Below, in pieces: positions 8,320 to 13,974 of a DNA stretch of 37,383 nt. Location of the stretch: the IMG/VR virus record IMGVR_UViG_3300017737_000025, positions 1-37,383 of that record; one strand, given 5' to 3'. This DNA is from a virus. The position numbers were made by a program, and so were the translations under genes. Position 1 is the stretch's first letter; every line of letters starts with the position of its first letter. Under the pieces are notes generated by a model that was not told the DNA's origin, did no database searches, and was given only the letters and a program-made list of their open reading frames with translations.

Positions 8320-9329
8320 TATTGTATCTTTGAAGGAGTAGTAATTTGCATATTAGCAGAAGTTTCTACGAACGTTTGATTATAACGTTTTCGTTGTTCT
8401 TCTGGTGTTCTCTGCCTATCGTTTAACAAATCATTCAAAATTTTATTATAATCGTTATTACTATTATTTACTACATGAGTAATAACATGTGTATCAGTTC
8501 CAGTTGCTCCAGAACTGTTATATCCCATGTCTGATAAGACTGAATTTTGCTGTGATGAACTAATGGAAGCTTGATATGCACCATAGTGTACAGCAAGTGC
8601 CCAATCTACTTTAATTTTAAATGTAAGGGTGGTGAACTCTCGTTGGTCGGGAATAAATTTATATAAATTATCAAACTTCTCAGGAAGTTCATATAGACTC
8701 TTGACTTCATATGTACCGCCTTCATAATCATTGGTATAACCAAACTCGTTACGGCAAAATACTGAAGCATTATATCCACCCTTAACTGAAAGAGTGTTCC
8801 AATTATTTACTGTAAACGAATGACTATCTTCCTGCAAATCTCCCCCACCATCTGAACTGGTGTTAAATGTAAACAGGAACGTACCAGCAGGAGCAGCATT
8901 TTCAATAAACTCTACACCACCACCTTGACCATCAGGTTTCGCTAATACATCACGGGTAAACCAATCACCAATCTCACTTTGGCAAATTGCATTGCCCTCT
9001 GGTCCTTGGTCGTCTACCCAATACATCCTTGTCGGGATTCGTGCGACATGAATACCATTATAGTAATTACCACCATTAGGAGCACCAGTGCTAGATCCAT
9101 TTCTAACACCTGTGGTTCTGAAATTACTACTTCTACTATAATCGCCTGCACCCTCATCTTGAGTCGTAGGACTACGAGCTGCTACACTAGTTGCCTTCAG
9201 TTCAAAGTTAAAACTATTGTAAAGGTTAACATCAGGAAGAATCGGAATCTCTGCACCAGAATCATCATCGTAGGTGTCCTGTGATCCAGGAAATCCATTA
9301 AAAGCACTATAAACTACGGTGTTACTCAT
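8319..9329 (-). CDS. Putative virion structural protein (336 aa)
   Basis: A 336-aa protein rich in N, S, T, G, Y and F, with no signal peptide or transmembrane helix. Beta-strand-prone segments alternate with loops, as in phage fibres and baseplate decorations. Recognisable stretches are MSNTVVYSAFNGFPGSQ at the start, a central SFTVNNWNTLSVKGGY, and a charged helical end that includes LNDLLNDRQRTPEEQRKRY. No named family is recognised. It sits between a coiled-coil mini-protein (8-base overlap) and PAAR, so a virion role is the best inference. Confidence 0.78.
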   Translation of the reverse strand: MSNTVVYSAFNGFPGSQDTYDDDSGAEIPILPDVNLYNSFNFELKATSVAARSPTTQDEGAGDYSRSSNFRTTGVRNGSSTGAPNGGNYYNGIHVARIPTRMYWVDDQGPEGNAICQSEIGDWFTRDVLAKPDGQGGGVEFIENAAPAGTFLFTFNTSSDGGGDLQEDSHSFTVNNWNTLSVKGGYNASVFCRNEFGYTNDYEGGTYEVKSLYELPEKFDNLYKFIPDQREFTTLTFKIKVDWALAVHYGAYQASISSSQQNSVLSDMGYNSSGATGTDTHVITHVVNNSNNDYNKILNDLLNDRQRTPEEQRKRYNQTFVETSANMQITTPSKIQ

Positions 9330-9510
9330 TTCTCTCTAGTTCTGATACTTTGTTATGCAAATAGTCCAGGGTGTCAGTTAGTTTCTCATACTCTTCTGTT
9401 CCAGGTCTTTTATATGTCAACTCTGGATTGACGAGTCTTGCTACTACAATCTCCAGATTATTTATGCGCTCTAGTACTTCCTCAAAGTCAAAGTACTCTT
9501 CATTCGCCAT
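9322..9510 (-). CDS. Small acidic coiled-coil protein (62 aa)
   Basis: A 62-aa, Glu-rich protein with two helical segments: residues 8-28 (FEEVLERINNLEIVVARLV) and 39-61 (EYEKLTDTLDYLHNKVSELE). Both show heptad spacing of hydrophobic residues, separated by a PELTYKRPG hinge. This predicts a helical hairpin or oligomerising coiled coil, as in chaperones or connectors of fibre assembly. It overlaps the genes on both sides by 11 and 8 bases. A CATAAATA octamer inside it (9459-9466) could in principle act as a late promoter for the virion genes downstream, but lies far from their ATG. Confidence 0.7.
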   Translation of the reverse strand: MANEEYFDFEEVLERINNLEIVVARLVNPELTYKRPGTEEYEKLTDTLDYLHNKVSELERNE

Positions 9511-9697
9511 GTACTTCTCCTCTACCTAGTGCCTCAGAGATAAACGCTGTGGCTTCTTTTTTAGTCCGCCAGGCTCGCGCTTTGGCGATCTCAGTTGTCC
9601 ATGTCTGTATATTAGAACCCTCTGTCCAGTAAATATAAGGTTCACTCACATACCGTGAAGAGTTTGTCTCACGTACATACCATTTCTTAGTTGACAT
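9500..9697 (-). CDS. Hypothetical protein (65 aa)
   Basis: A 65-aa protein with four Trp in the first 43 residues, starting MSTKKWYVRETNSSRYVSEP. The middle part (IAKARAWRTKKEATAFISEAL) is helical. The layout W-Y-V-R ... A-R-A-W-x-T-K-K-E-A resembles small DUF-type proteins of cyanophages in which a beta-hairpin precedes one helix. No function is recognised. It starts on the last base of the glutaredoxin stop (TAATG), so it is co-translated. Confidence 0.7.
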   Translation of the reverse strand: MSTKKWYVRETNSSRYVSEPYIYWTEGSNIQTWTTEIAKARAWRTKKEATAFISEALGRGEVHGE

Positions 9698-9933
9698 TAG
9701 ATTTTTCCCTCATTTCTTAGTTGTGTAATAGTCTCGCTACATCCTCCGATAAGCTTACCGTCCTTTAGAACTCTGGGAAATGTACTCCCATATCCAAACT
9801 TACCTGTAAATTGTTCTCGGGTAAAATCGCGATTTAACGTTACTTCCATATAAGATTCGCCAATCCCTGCGAGAACTTTTTTAACGTTATCGCAATACGG
9901 GCAATTACTTCGTGTGTATACTGTATAAGGCAT
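9697..9933 (-). CDS. grx: Glutaredoxin
   Basis: A 78-aa thioredoxin-fold protein. The redox motif CPYC is at residues 11-14, the cis-proline motif TFP at 51-53, and the glutathione-binding GG at 63-64 followed by CSET. This is a complete dithiol glutaredoxin of minimal length. Family role: glutathione-dependent electron donor, in T4-like phages mainly to ribonucleotide reductase (NrdC role). Here it leads an operon that also encodes the Cys-containing PAAR tip and the adhesin, so a role in handling virion thiols is possible but unproven. An upstream 59-aa ORF ends 13 bases before it. Confidence 0.93.
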   Translation of the reverse strand: MPYTVYTRSNCPYCDNVKKVLAGIGESYMEVTLNRDFTREQFTGKFGYGSTFPRVLKDGKLIGGCSETITQLRNEGKI

Positions 9934-9946
9934 TTTGATAAATGAA

Positions 9947-10126
9947 CTAATCTAATTCTACACCAAGGTCGTACTCTTCGTCAAGCTTTCTCTGTACATG
10001 AAATAATACTTCCTCGTACTCACTTGCCTCATATTCATCAGCGTTTTCAATCGCGATCTCTAGGGCGTTCAACATGACATCCATCTCATGCTCTGATAAA
10101 TTTAGATGAATATTTGCTACACTCAT
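9947..10126 (-). CDS. Small acidic helical protein (59 aa)
   Basis: A 59-codon frame starting MSVANIHLNLSEHEMDVM. It is rich in Glu and Asp, with one long predicted helix through LNALEIAIENADEYEASEYE and a second in EVLFHVQRKLDEEYD. The start ATG follows an AT-rich leader containing several TATATAA-like boxes (10127-10200), so it may carry its own promoter. It precedes glutaredoxin by 13 bases. Several small cyanophage proteins have this LSxxEMxxMLNALE pattern. Function unknown. Confidence 0.72.
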   Translation of the reverse strand: MSVANIHLNLSEHEMDVMLNALEIAIENADEYEASEYEEVLFHVQRKLDEEYDLGVELD

Positions 10127-10268
10127 AATGTTTATATGAAACTGACTTATATAGCAATCGGAGGTTTTACGAGAATTTTATGGGGTAAAAATTTTTTATA
10201 TGGATGGAGATTCTTTCGGGCGTTTGGGAACCTTTGTAGGTTAGGGTAGTATGGGTTTTTTGGATTAA

Positions 10269-10282
10269 CCCCCCGAAGGGGG
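10269..10282 (-). terminator. CUUCGG tetraloop hairpin after the HicA-like gene
   Basis: On the minus strand, CCCCC-TTCG-GGGGG forms a five-pair GC stem closed by the ultrastable C(UUCG)G loop, 12 bases after the stop of the HicA-like gene. The following bases (TTAATCC) are not a proper T-run, so this may be a transcript-end stabiliser or a weak intrinsic terminator. The spacer 10127-10268 otherwise holds only AT-rich leader sequence. Confidence 0.6.
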
Positions 10283-10294
10283 TGTCATACTGTG

Positions 10295-10480
10295 CTAGAC
10301 TGCAGCGAGTTTGCGTCTGATCTGTCGCTCTACCTGTCGGATGGCGTTGATGTCTGATGGTGTGCTGCTAGTGGTGATCATCACCCGCTCGGCATTCCTC
10401 CAGACTAGGTGCTTGCTTTCACGCTCTAGGGAGAACCCATAAGATTTCATGAGAACGGTGAGAGATTTTCTGTGCTTCAT
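10295..10480 (-). CDS. HicA-like small protein (mRNA-interferase fold), orphan
   Basis: A 61-aa protein beginning MKHRKSLTVLMKSYGF. This start is chosen because the ATG lies four bases after the upstream stop, whereas the longer frame would overlap that gene. The pattern (helix, then GFSLERESKHLVWRN, then MITTSSTPSD, then helix) matches the dsRBD-like HicA toxin fold. The catalytic-type His is kept (SKHLVW in place of the usual G-S-H-H). HicA cleaves mRNA, and its usual partner is a HicB antitoxin. The 57-aa neighbour does not look like HicB. It could equally be a non-toxic RNA-binding relative. Confidence 0.6.
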   Translation of the reverse strand: MKHRKSLTVLMKSYGFSLERESKHLVWRNAERVMITTSSTPSDINAIRQVERQIRRKLAAV

Positions 10481-10484
10481 GTCC

Positions 10485-10658
10485 TCAGTCCTCAAAGGTA
10501 GGGATGGCGGCGACTGCCTCATCATGCCAGAGTTCTGCCATCTGTCCAGCGATAGCGAAGGCAGACGACCCGATGGGATGCCCTCCCTCTGCTGTGCCGT
10601 TGTTCAGTGTCCAGACGATGCGATAAGTCTGGATGTCGGTGCTCATGCTGTAGGTCAT
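10485..10658 (-). CDS. Hypothetical protein (57 aa)
   Basis: A 57-codon frame (start MTYSMSTDIQTYRIVW; a second ATG at 10646 would give 53 aa). It has a beta-prone first half with a GTAEGGHPIGSS loop and a helix FAIAGQMAELWHDEA. It ends four bases before the HicA-like start, so the two form a pair. No family is recognised. Base composition here is visibly richer in G+C than the virion genes. Confidence 0.6.
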   Translation of the reverse strand: MTYSMSTDIQTYRIVWTLNNGTAEGGHPIGSSAFAIAGQMAELWHDEAVAAIPTFED

Positions 10659-10698
10659 AGAAGGATAGCGAAGGGGTCAGGGTGTGGGGCGTGTGCCC

Positions 10699-10920
10699 TT
10701 AGAGTTCTGCGAGCATGGCGTCCATCTCGTCGGTGTCTACATCGTCAGACAACCAGGAGATGCCGTCGCCTGTGATGTACTCACCGAACTCGTCAATGAA
10801 ACGCTTTGCCCACTTGCGGTAACCGAGGTTCTGGTTTTCTTTGGCGTGGCGGTAGATCGTCTCATCGTTGCCGATCCAAAGAGCGACGTTCCATGTTGCG
10901 TGGTTTGCCCATCCGTTCAT
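10699..10920 (-). CDS. DUF7249-like small phage protein (73 aa)
   Basis: A 73-aa protein starting MNGWANHATWNVALWIGNDE. The motif N-H-A-T-W-N-x-A-L-W-I-x-N-D marks a widespread family of small phage proteins of unknown function. Its second half, WAKRFIDEFGE then GDGISWLSDDVDTDEMDAML, is acidic and helical. The start follows an A/C-rich leader without Shine-Dalgarno sequence. It belongs to the string of tiny early-type genes. Positions 10681-10740 count 37 G+C of 60, well above the AT-rich late genes. Confidence 0.75.
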   Translation of the reverse strand: MNGWANHATWNVALWIGNDETIYRHAKENQNLGYRKWAKRFIDEFGEYITGDGISWLSDDVDTDEMDAMLAEL

Positions 10921-10968
10921 GCTGTGTCCTGTGTTGTTTGGTATGTAAGAATTCTAGTCGGTCAGCGG

Positions 10969-11142
10969 TCAATGTCTGTCGCTGATGTGCCAGGTCGTCC
11001 ACTGTCCACCTGGCTCAAGTCCTGCTCTGATACGCTGGCGACGTTCGGTCTCTGCTAGGTGCTGGCGTTGGATGTTCTCCATGACCTTAGTCATCAGAGG
11101 GGAGGGGTTGTCGCTATGAATGAAAAATCCTGTACGTTGCAT
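10969..11142 (-). CDS. Hypothetical protein (57 aa)
   Basis: A 57-codon frame starting MQRTGFFIHSDNPSPLMTKV, with a basic helix MENIQRQHLAETERRQRIRA and a Trp-rich end (GGQWTTWHISDRH). Part of the coding end (about 10985-11002) resembles the short dispersed repeat of this island (tgtgcca ... cgtcca). It starts two bases after the stop of the 87-aa gene, so they are coupled. Function unknown. Confidence 0.6.
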   Translation of the reverse strand: MQRTGFFIHSDNPSPLMTKVMENIQRQHLAETERRQRIRAGLEPGGQWTTWHISDRH

Positions 11143-11144
11143 GA

Positions 11145-11408
11145 TCAGTTAAAGCGAATGGAGTGAATGCGACCGCTCTTGATAACGTAGTCTTTCCACT
11201 GTGCATGGCGGTTGACCCATCGTCCGAGGGAACGATCAGAATCCAGCATCAGGGCGAGGATCTTACGGCGTGATACCTTGGTGCAGCGATACTCACAGCT
11301 CTCATAATTATCGCGAGATTTCCAGGTGACGCGAGCGGTTCCTGTGATAGGATTGACCTTGAGCGTGTCAACTGAACTGGATTGATCGGTGTTGATCTTG
11401 AATCGCAT
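11145..11408 (-). CDS. Hypothetical basic protein, KTSC-like outline (87 aa)
   Basis: An 87-aa basic protein starting MRFKINTDQSSSVDTLKV. It has two beta-strands (VDTLKVNPITGTARVTW), a polar loop with two Cys (ESCEYRC), then VSRRKILALMLDSDRSLGRWVN. The order of strand pair, loop, V-x-x-x-x-L and S-x-G-x-x-x-N resembles KTSC domains of nucleic-acid-associated proteins, but the K-T-S-C residues themselves are not evident, so this is only a suggestion. It starts behind the conserved leader CGAACCGACACC directly before the ATG. Confidence 0.65.
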   Translation of the reverse strand: MRFKINTDQSSSVDTLKVNPITGTARVTWKSRDNYESCEYRCTKVSRRKILALMLDSDRSLGRWVNRHAQWKDYVIKSGRIHSIRFN

Positions 11409-11487
11409 GGTGTCGGTTCGTTTGTTCTTTTAAATTCTAGTCGGTCACCCTAGGGATCTAGGGGTTCTGGGGACAGTTCCCTGCCTG

Positions 11488-11682
11488 TCACACTCCCATG
11501 GGATAGTAACCGAAACGATTCCATCCCTGAGGATAGGACTTAGACCAGTTGATCAGCATGAGGCACAGGTCGTGATCAGAGGAGCGGTGATACAACTCTA
11601 CTAACCAGAGGGGTGCTTCAGTCTGGTCATTCTTCTCACAGAACATGGAGATCAGTGATGAGATTGCTTTTGATCGTGTCAT
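11488..11682 (-). CDS. Hypothetical protein (64 aa)
   Basis: A 64-aa protein starting MTRSKAISSLISMFCEKND. It has an amphipathic N-terminal helix, a hydrophobic middle (APLWLVELYHRS, then LCLMLINWSKSYP) and an aromatic end (GWNRFGYYPMGV). It has its own promoter with -10 TATAAT at 11706-11711 and the leader CAAGCGAACCACACC before the ATG. No homologous family is recognised. Confidence 0.65.
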   Translation of the reverse strand: MTRSKAISSLISMFCEKNDQTEAPLWLVELYHRSSDHDLCLMLINWSKSYPQGWNRFGYYPMGV

Positions 11683-11705
11683 GGTGTGGTTCGCTTGATG
11701 TCCTT

Positions 11706-11711
11706 ATTATA
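11706..11711 (-). promoter_or_regulatory. -10 box TATAAT for the 64-aa gene
   Basis: A perfect TATAAT on the minus strand, 24 bp before the ATG at 11682 and preceded by CTCTCACAGCCCC. A weak -35 (CTAGCA) lies 17 bp upstream. The same block recurs before several other early genes here (see findings). Confidence 0.55.
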
Positions 11712-11740
11712 GGGGCTGTGAGAGGTGATGCTAGGTCTTG

Positions 11741-11764
11741 TGTGCCACTAGGGCGATCGTCCAC
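11741..11764. repeat. Dispersed island repeat, copy A
   Basis: Plus strand tgtgccac ... gatcgtccac. It is shared in order and spacing with copies near 12220-12242, 12514-12535 and 12752-12773. It lies between the -10 of the 64-aa gene and the next upstream gene. Confidence 0.5.
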
Positions 11765-11829
11765 AGGCAGCCGACCAGTTAGTGTTACTTAGTGGAGACA
11801 ATAAAAAAGAGGGGATATACCCCTCTCAC

Positions 11830-12156
11830 TCAAGCGTACTCACAAAATGTGAATCCGTTAACGAAATCATGAACAACTTTGTTGTCACGAATGAACCACT
11901 GATAGTCCTTCTGAAATACACCGTCAGTGAATGAATTGCAGAACTCGTTGATGATAGCATTCAAACGAGACTTGGTGGTGTTAGACTGCCAACCTCCATC
12001 AAATACAGTGACAAAATCATCACCAACCTTTGCAATCTTGTTACCGTGGAGATACACAGTGGAGATGGTGCCTTCGGTGACAACTTGAGTGTTAGCGTTG
12101 CTCCAGTTCTTGTTCGCTGTGATGGCAGCGTTCATCTGGGTTTCAATCTTACGCAT
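11830..12156 (-). CDS. Conserved phage hypothetical protein (108 aa)
   Basis: A 108-aa protein starting MRKIETQMNAAITANKNWS. The start is set at 12156 because the longer frame would include the promoter (-10 at 12185-12190) and the recurring leader. The core N-T-x-V ... VYLHGNKIAKV ... FDGGWQSNTTKSRLNA ... QWFIRD is a pattern I recognise from many marine phage small proteins of unknown function. Two short beta-sheets flank the TTKSRLN turn, which could contact nucleic acid. It is one of the first genes of the G+C-richer island. Confidence 0.8.
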   Translation of the reverse strand: MRKIETQMNAAITANKNWSNANTQVVTEGTISTVYLHGNKIAKVGDDFVTVFDGGWQSNTTKSRLNAIINEFCNSFTDGVFQKDYQWFIRDNKVVHDFVNGFTFCEYA

Positions 12157-12184
12157 GTTTGGTGTCGGTTTGGTTGACTTCTTT

Positions 12185-12225
12185 ATAATACAGGGGATGA
12201 GAGGCAGCACAACCAGTTGTGTGCC
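12185..12225 (-). promoter_or_regulatory. -10 box TATTAT with an upstream palindrome
   Basis: The minus -10 is TATTAT (12190-12185), with TTGTGC 16 bp upstream. The -35 falls inside a palindrome at 12203-12225: GGCA/TGCC and CACAAC/GTTGTG arms around CA, with one bulged base. The palindrome could end the upstream transcript or bind a regulator. Confidence 0.5.
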
Positions 12226-12238
12226 ACCTTGTGGATCG

Positions 12239-12472
12239 TCACAGACCGTTCAGGTAGTCTGCGACTGCCTCATCATATTCTGCTTTGGTGTCAAAGGTGC
12301 GACCGTAGATTGTGCGAGGATATGAGGCATCACGACCAGCAGCGGCGACCATCTCACAGTCGGCACGATCGTATCCCATCTCTACGAGGTTTGCCACGTA
12401 GGGGTTATGAATGTTCATCAGAACCTCATCAGTCTCAAGTGCCATGGTGCAGGGATCTTTGAATTTGTTCAT
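12239..12472 (-). CDS. Hypothetical protein (77 aa)
   Basis: A 77-aa acidic protein starting MNKFKDPCTMALETDEVLMN. It has a helical first half (NIHNPYVANLVEMGYDRADC) that resembles a UBA-like or small DNA-binding helix bundle, and an end TIYGRTFDTKAEYDEAVADYLNG. No family is recognised with confidence. The stop is followed directly by the palindrome and promoter of the next gene. Confidence 0.65.
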   Translation of the reverse strand: MNKFKDPCTMALETDEVLMNIHNPYVANLVEMGYDRADCEMVAAAGRDASYPRTIYGRTFDTKAEYDEAVADYLNGL

Positions 12473-12513
12473 GTGTCTACAATAGAGGATTTTGAGTGCT
12501 GTGCCACGCTAGG

Positions 12514-12535
12514 GTGACAGTTCGTCAATCGTCCA
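12514..12535. repeat. Dispersed island repeat, copy C
   Basis: A 22-bp plus-strand block (gtgacagttcg ... aatcgtcca) matching 20 of 22 bases with 12752-12773. This copy spans the stop codon of the acidic 55-aa gene. Confidence 0.6.
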
Positions 12536-12692
12536 GCAGAGGGTCTTCCTTCTCAATGTCGTCTTGCATGTCCAGAGGCATGGCGTCTCTGTCGTCAATG
12601 TCACAATCAAACGAGAGGATGGACGGGATGTCATCGGTGACATCTCCCATATCAAAGATCTCTCCCATCATGTCCTGAATCTCATCCCACAT
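12525..12692 (-). CDS. Very acidic small protein (55 aa)
   Basis: A 55-aa protein starting MWDEIQDMMGEIFDMGDV. The ATG at 12692 is preferred over a TTG five codons upstream. About a third of residues are Asp or Glu, and eight are Met. The pattern of a strongly acidic mini-protein suggests a DNA mimic or an inhibitor of a basic host enzyme, but that is only inference from charge. It ends DPLLDD, within a copy of the dispersed repeat. Confidence 0.6.
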   Translation of the reverse strand: MWDEIQDMMGEIFDMGDVTDDIPSILSFDCDIDDRDAMPLDMQDDIEKEDPLLDD

Positions 12693-12751
12693 TGGTTTTT
12701 CTCTCAACTGAAGTCATCCTACAGCAGCACCGACCCCTGACATGCTACCAT

Positions 12752-12773
12752 GTGACAGTTCGCGAATCGTCCA
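12752..12773. repeat. Dispersed island repeat, copy D
   Basis: The partner of copy C, with 20/22 identical bases. It lies 18 bases after the stop of the 50-aa gene and is entirely non-coding, which shows the conservation is not just shared protein sequence. Confidence 0.6.
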
Positions 12774-12790
12774 CGGTCGGCTGAATCAGT

Positions 12791-12943
12791 TTATGTTAGA
12801 AACTCTTCCATGTAGTAGTCTACAGTAACTTCATAGAATGCAGCACGTTCTTCTAAACTAGCAGCGAATTCTTCTGCAAAGATATGATTATCTTCATCTG
12901 AGTTGTTATCATCACAGAAGAGATCTAGAGTTGATTCATGCAT
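12791..12943 (-). CDS. Acidic helical protein (50 aa)
   Basis: A 50-codon frame starting MHESTLDLFCDDNNSDED, followed by a helix through EFAASLEERAAFYEVTVDYYMEEFL. The ATG at 12943 lies four bases after the stop of the 84-aa gene, so the longer frame reaching 13180 is mostly shadow over that gene. Function unknown. Confidence 0.62.
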   Translation of the reverse strand: MHESTLDLFCDDNNSDEDNHIFAEEFAASLEERAAFYEVTVDYYMEEFLT

Positions 12944-12947
12944 AGTA

Positions 12948-13202
12948 TTAAACGGCAACTTTACGAGTTTCGTTAAGTAACTGTCGTTGTGTTGATTTGA
13001 TTGTGTGGAGGCAATCATACAGTTGATGTACACTAGTGATATCAAGTCCACCAGGGGATTTAATATCAATCCGAGAAGCATTTGCCCAGTTGATGTTGTT
13101 CTTCTTGTCAACTGTTGTTGTGTAATAGTTGCCATCTTTTTCCCAGTATGCATAACCTTCGCATACAACATAGTTGTCAATAGTCATCGGTCTAGTTTTC
13201 AT
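12948..13202 (-). CDS. Hypothetical protein (84 aa)
   Basis: An 84-aa protein starting MKTRPMTIDNYVVCEGYAYW. Its beta-rich half (YAYWEKDGNYYTTTV, then NWANASRIDIKS) is followed by a C-terminal helix (VHQLYDCLHTIKSTQRQLL). It shares an ATGA overlap with the 52-aa gene upstream. The pattern resembles small beta-sandwich ORFs in other cyanophages, but I cannot name it. Confidence 0.7.
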   Translation of the reverse strand: MKTRPMTIDNYVVCEGYAYWEKDGNYYTTTVDKKNNINWANASRIDIKSPGGLDITSVHQLYDCLHTIKSTQRQLLNETRKVAV

Positions 13203-13357
13203 AGTGGTTGAACATCAAGGTAAGTAATTTTAAGTTTCTTATATTCTTTTTTGACCTTCTTGACTGCATTTTGGTGAGTATTTGCTGTCACAAATCCTTC
13301 TTGATTTACTCCATCAGCAGTCTCAAAATAGTACTCAAACTTGTTTGAAGAAGACAT
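13199..13357 (-). CDS. Small basic beta-alpha-beta protein (52 aa)
   Basis: A 52-codon frame starting MSSSNKFEYYFETADGVNQE, then a helix NAVKKVKKEYKKLK and a final strand ITYLDVQPL. The order strand, strand, helix, strand and the V-T-A-N-T-x-x-x-A-V motif match a common small cyanophage protein type also seen in the 47-aa gene at 15581-15724. It ends with ATGA overlap to the next gene. The leader between it and tRNA-Leu is AT-rich. Confidence 0.65.
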   Translation of the reverse strand: MSSSNKFEYYFETADGVNQEGFVTANTHQNAVKKVKKEYKKLKITYLDVQPL

Positions 13358-13411
13358 TGTAGTCTTTGTAAGTGTTATTAATTTGAGAATATTTAGTATA
13401 ATATTCTCTAT

Positions 13412-13495
13412 AGGACTAGTCAGACTTGAACTGACAAAGATATTTAAATCTGACAGATTTTAAGTCTGTTGTGTTTACCAATTTCACCATAGTCC
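13412..13495 (-). tRNA. tRNA-Leu (UAA)
   Basis: An 84-nt class II tRNA on the minus strand. Acceptor GGACTAT pairs with CTAGTCC (last pair mismatched), D-arm includes GGTAAAC, and the anticodon arm ACAGA-CTTAAAA-TCTGT gives anticodon TAA. It has a long variable arm and the T-arm loop GTTCAAGTC. The 3' CCA is not encoded and position 73 is T. It reads UUA, a codon favoured by AT-rich phage genes. Confidence 0.93.
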
Positions 13496-13514
13496 TAATT
13501 AGTTAAATATAAAG

Positions 13515-13523
13515 TTTTCCACA
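13515..13523 (+). promoter_or_regulatory. Isolated DnaA-box-like 9-mer TTTTCCACA
   Basis: An exact match to the cyanobacterial DnaA box (TTTTCCACA), at the tRNA-side end of the 482-bp non-coding stretch. See the cluster at 13866-13910. Confidence 0.5.
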
Positions 13524-13561
13524 GTTCTGTGAAGTTCTTAAATACTTAACTTTTAAGATTT

Positions 13562-13662
13562 CTGAGGTTTTTATAATTCCTCAGGTTCTACAGTTTCTGA
13601 GATTCTATAAGTTTCTCAGAAACTATAAAACCCTCAGTTATTATAATACTGTAGAACTGAGG
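13562..13662. repeat. Nested inverted repeats (large cruciform)
   Basis: An outer stem joins 13579-13594 to 13648-13662 (15 pairs, one bulge). Inside it a perfect 10-bp stem joins 13593-13602 to 13614-13623. CTGAGG/CCTCAG units recur at 13562, 13579, 13632 and 13657, so alternative stems are possible. TATAAT-like sequence occurs in two loops. The non-coding stretch 13496-13977 holds this structure, DnaA-box-like sites, a further hairpin at 13943-13974, and no ORF. Confidence 0.75.
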
Positions 13663-13865
13663 ATTTGTCAAGTTCTATAAGATTCCTCGGAATGCCTCAT
13701 AGGGACTGACCTTTGAAACCCTACAGAGTTATTATATAAGGATCTCGGAGGTTTGTCAAGTGCCAACTGTGAGAACCTTCTGACATATCTGTGAAGTTCT
13801 TATACTATGGGTTGACAATCGGTACGATGCACGCTAAGACAGAAGGACATCCGCACATTATCAAG

Positions 13866-13910
13866 TATTCCACACCTTTTTCCACACATTATCCACAGGC
13901 ATGTGGAAAA
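13866..13910. other. Cluster of four DnaA-box-like 9-mers (candidate origin)
   Basis: In 45 bp: TATTCCACA at 13866 (one mismatch), TTTTCCACA at 13878 and TTATCCACA at 13889 on plus, and TTTTCCACA at 13902-13910 on minus. Starts are 12, 11 and 13 bp apart. TTTTCCACA is the cyanobacterial consensus and TTATCCACA the strong E. coli-type box. An AT-rich run follows immediately (13911-13942). This looks like a host-initiator binding array. Function is inferred. Confidence 0.6.
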
Positions 13911-13942
13911 CTTAAGTATATTTAAAATGACATTTATAATAT

Positions 13943-13974
13943 ACTCCGAATACACCCCACAGTACCTTCGGAGT
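13943..13974 (-). terminator. Hairpin after the 247-aa oxygenase gene
   Basis: Perfect 8-bp inverted repeat ACTCCGAA/TTCGGAGT with a 16-nt loop, just three bases after the stop of the oxygenase gene. It is followed by AT-rich sequence rather than a clean T-run. It probably ends or stabilises the oxygenase mRNA. Confidence 0.5.

Noticed and set aside
9459-9466. CATAAATA octamer as a late promoter for the adhesin operon
   Set aside because: It lies in coding sequence 130 bp from the nearest virion ATG; one-off matches to an 8-mer in AT-rich DNA are expected.
10684-11058. Plus-strand 124-aa ORF in the small-gene island
   Set aside because: It overlaps two minus-strand genes with recognisable protein patterns (73 aa and 57 aa); no start signal, and all other genes are on minus.
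12944-13180. Extension of the 50-aa gene to a 129-aa ORF
   Set aside because: The extra part is a second frame of the 84-aa gene. The start at 12943, just after its stop, is more consistent.
13860-13910. CRISPR-like or satellite interpretation of the TTTTCCACA repeats
   Set aside because: The units are 9 bp, unequal in orientation and with 2-5-bp gaps; no spacer-repeat pattern exists.
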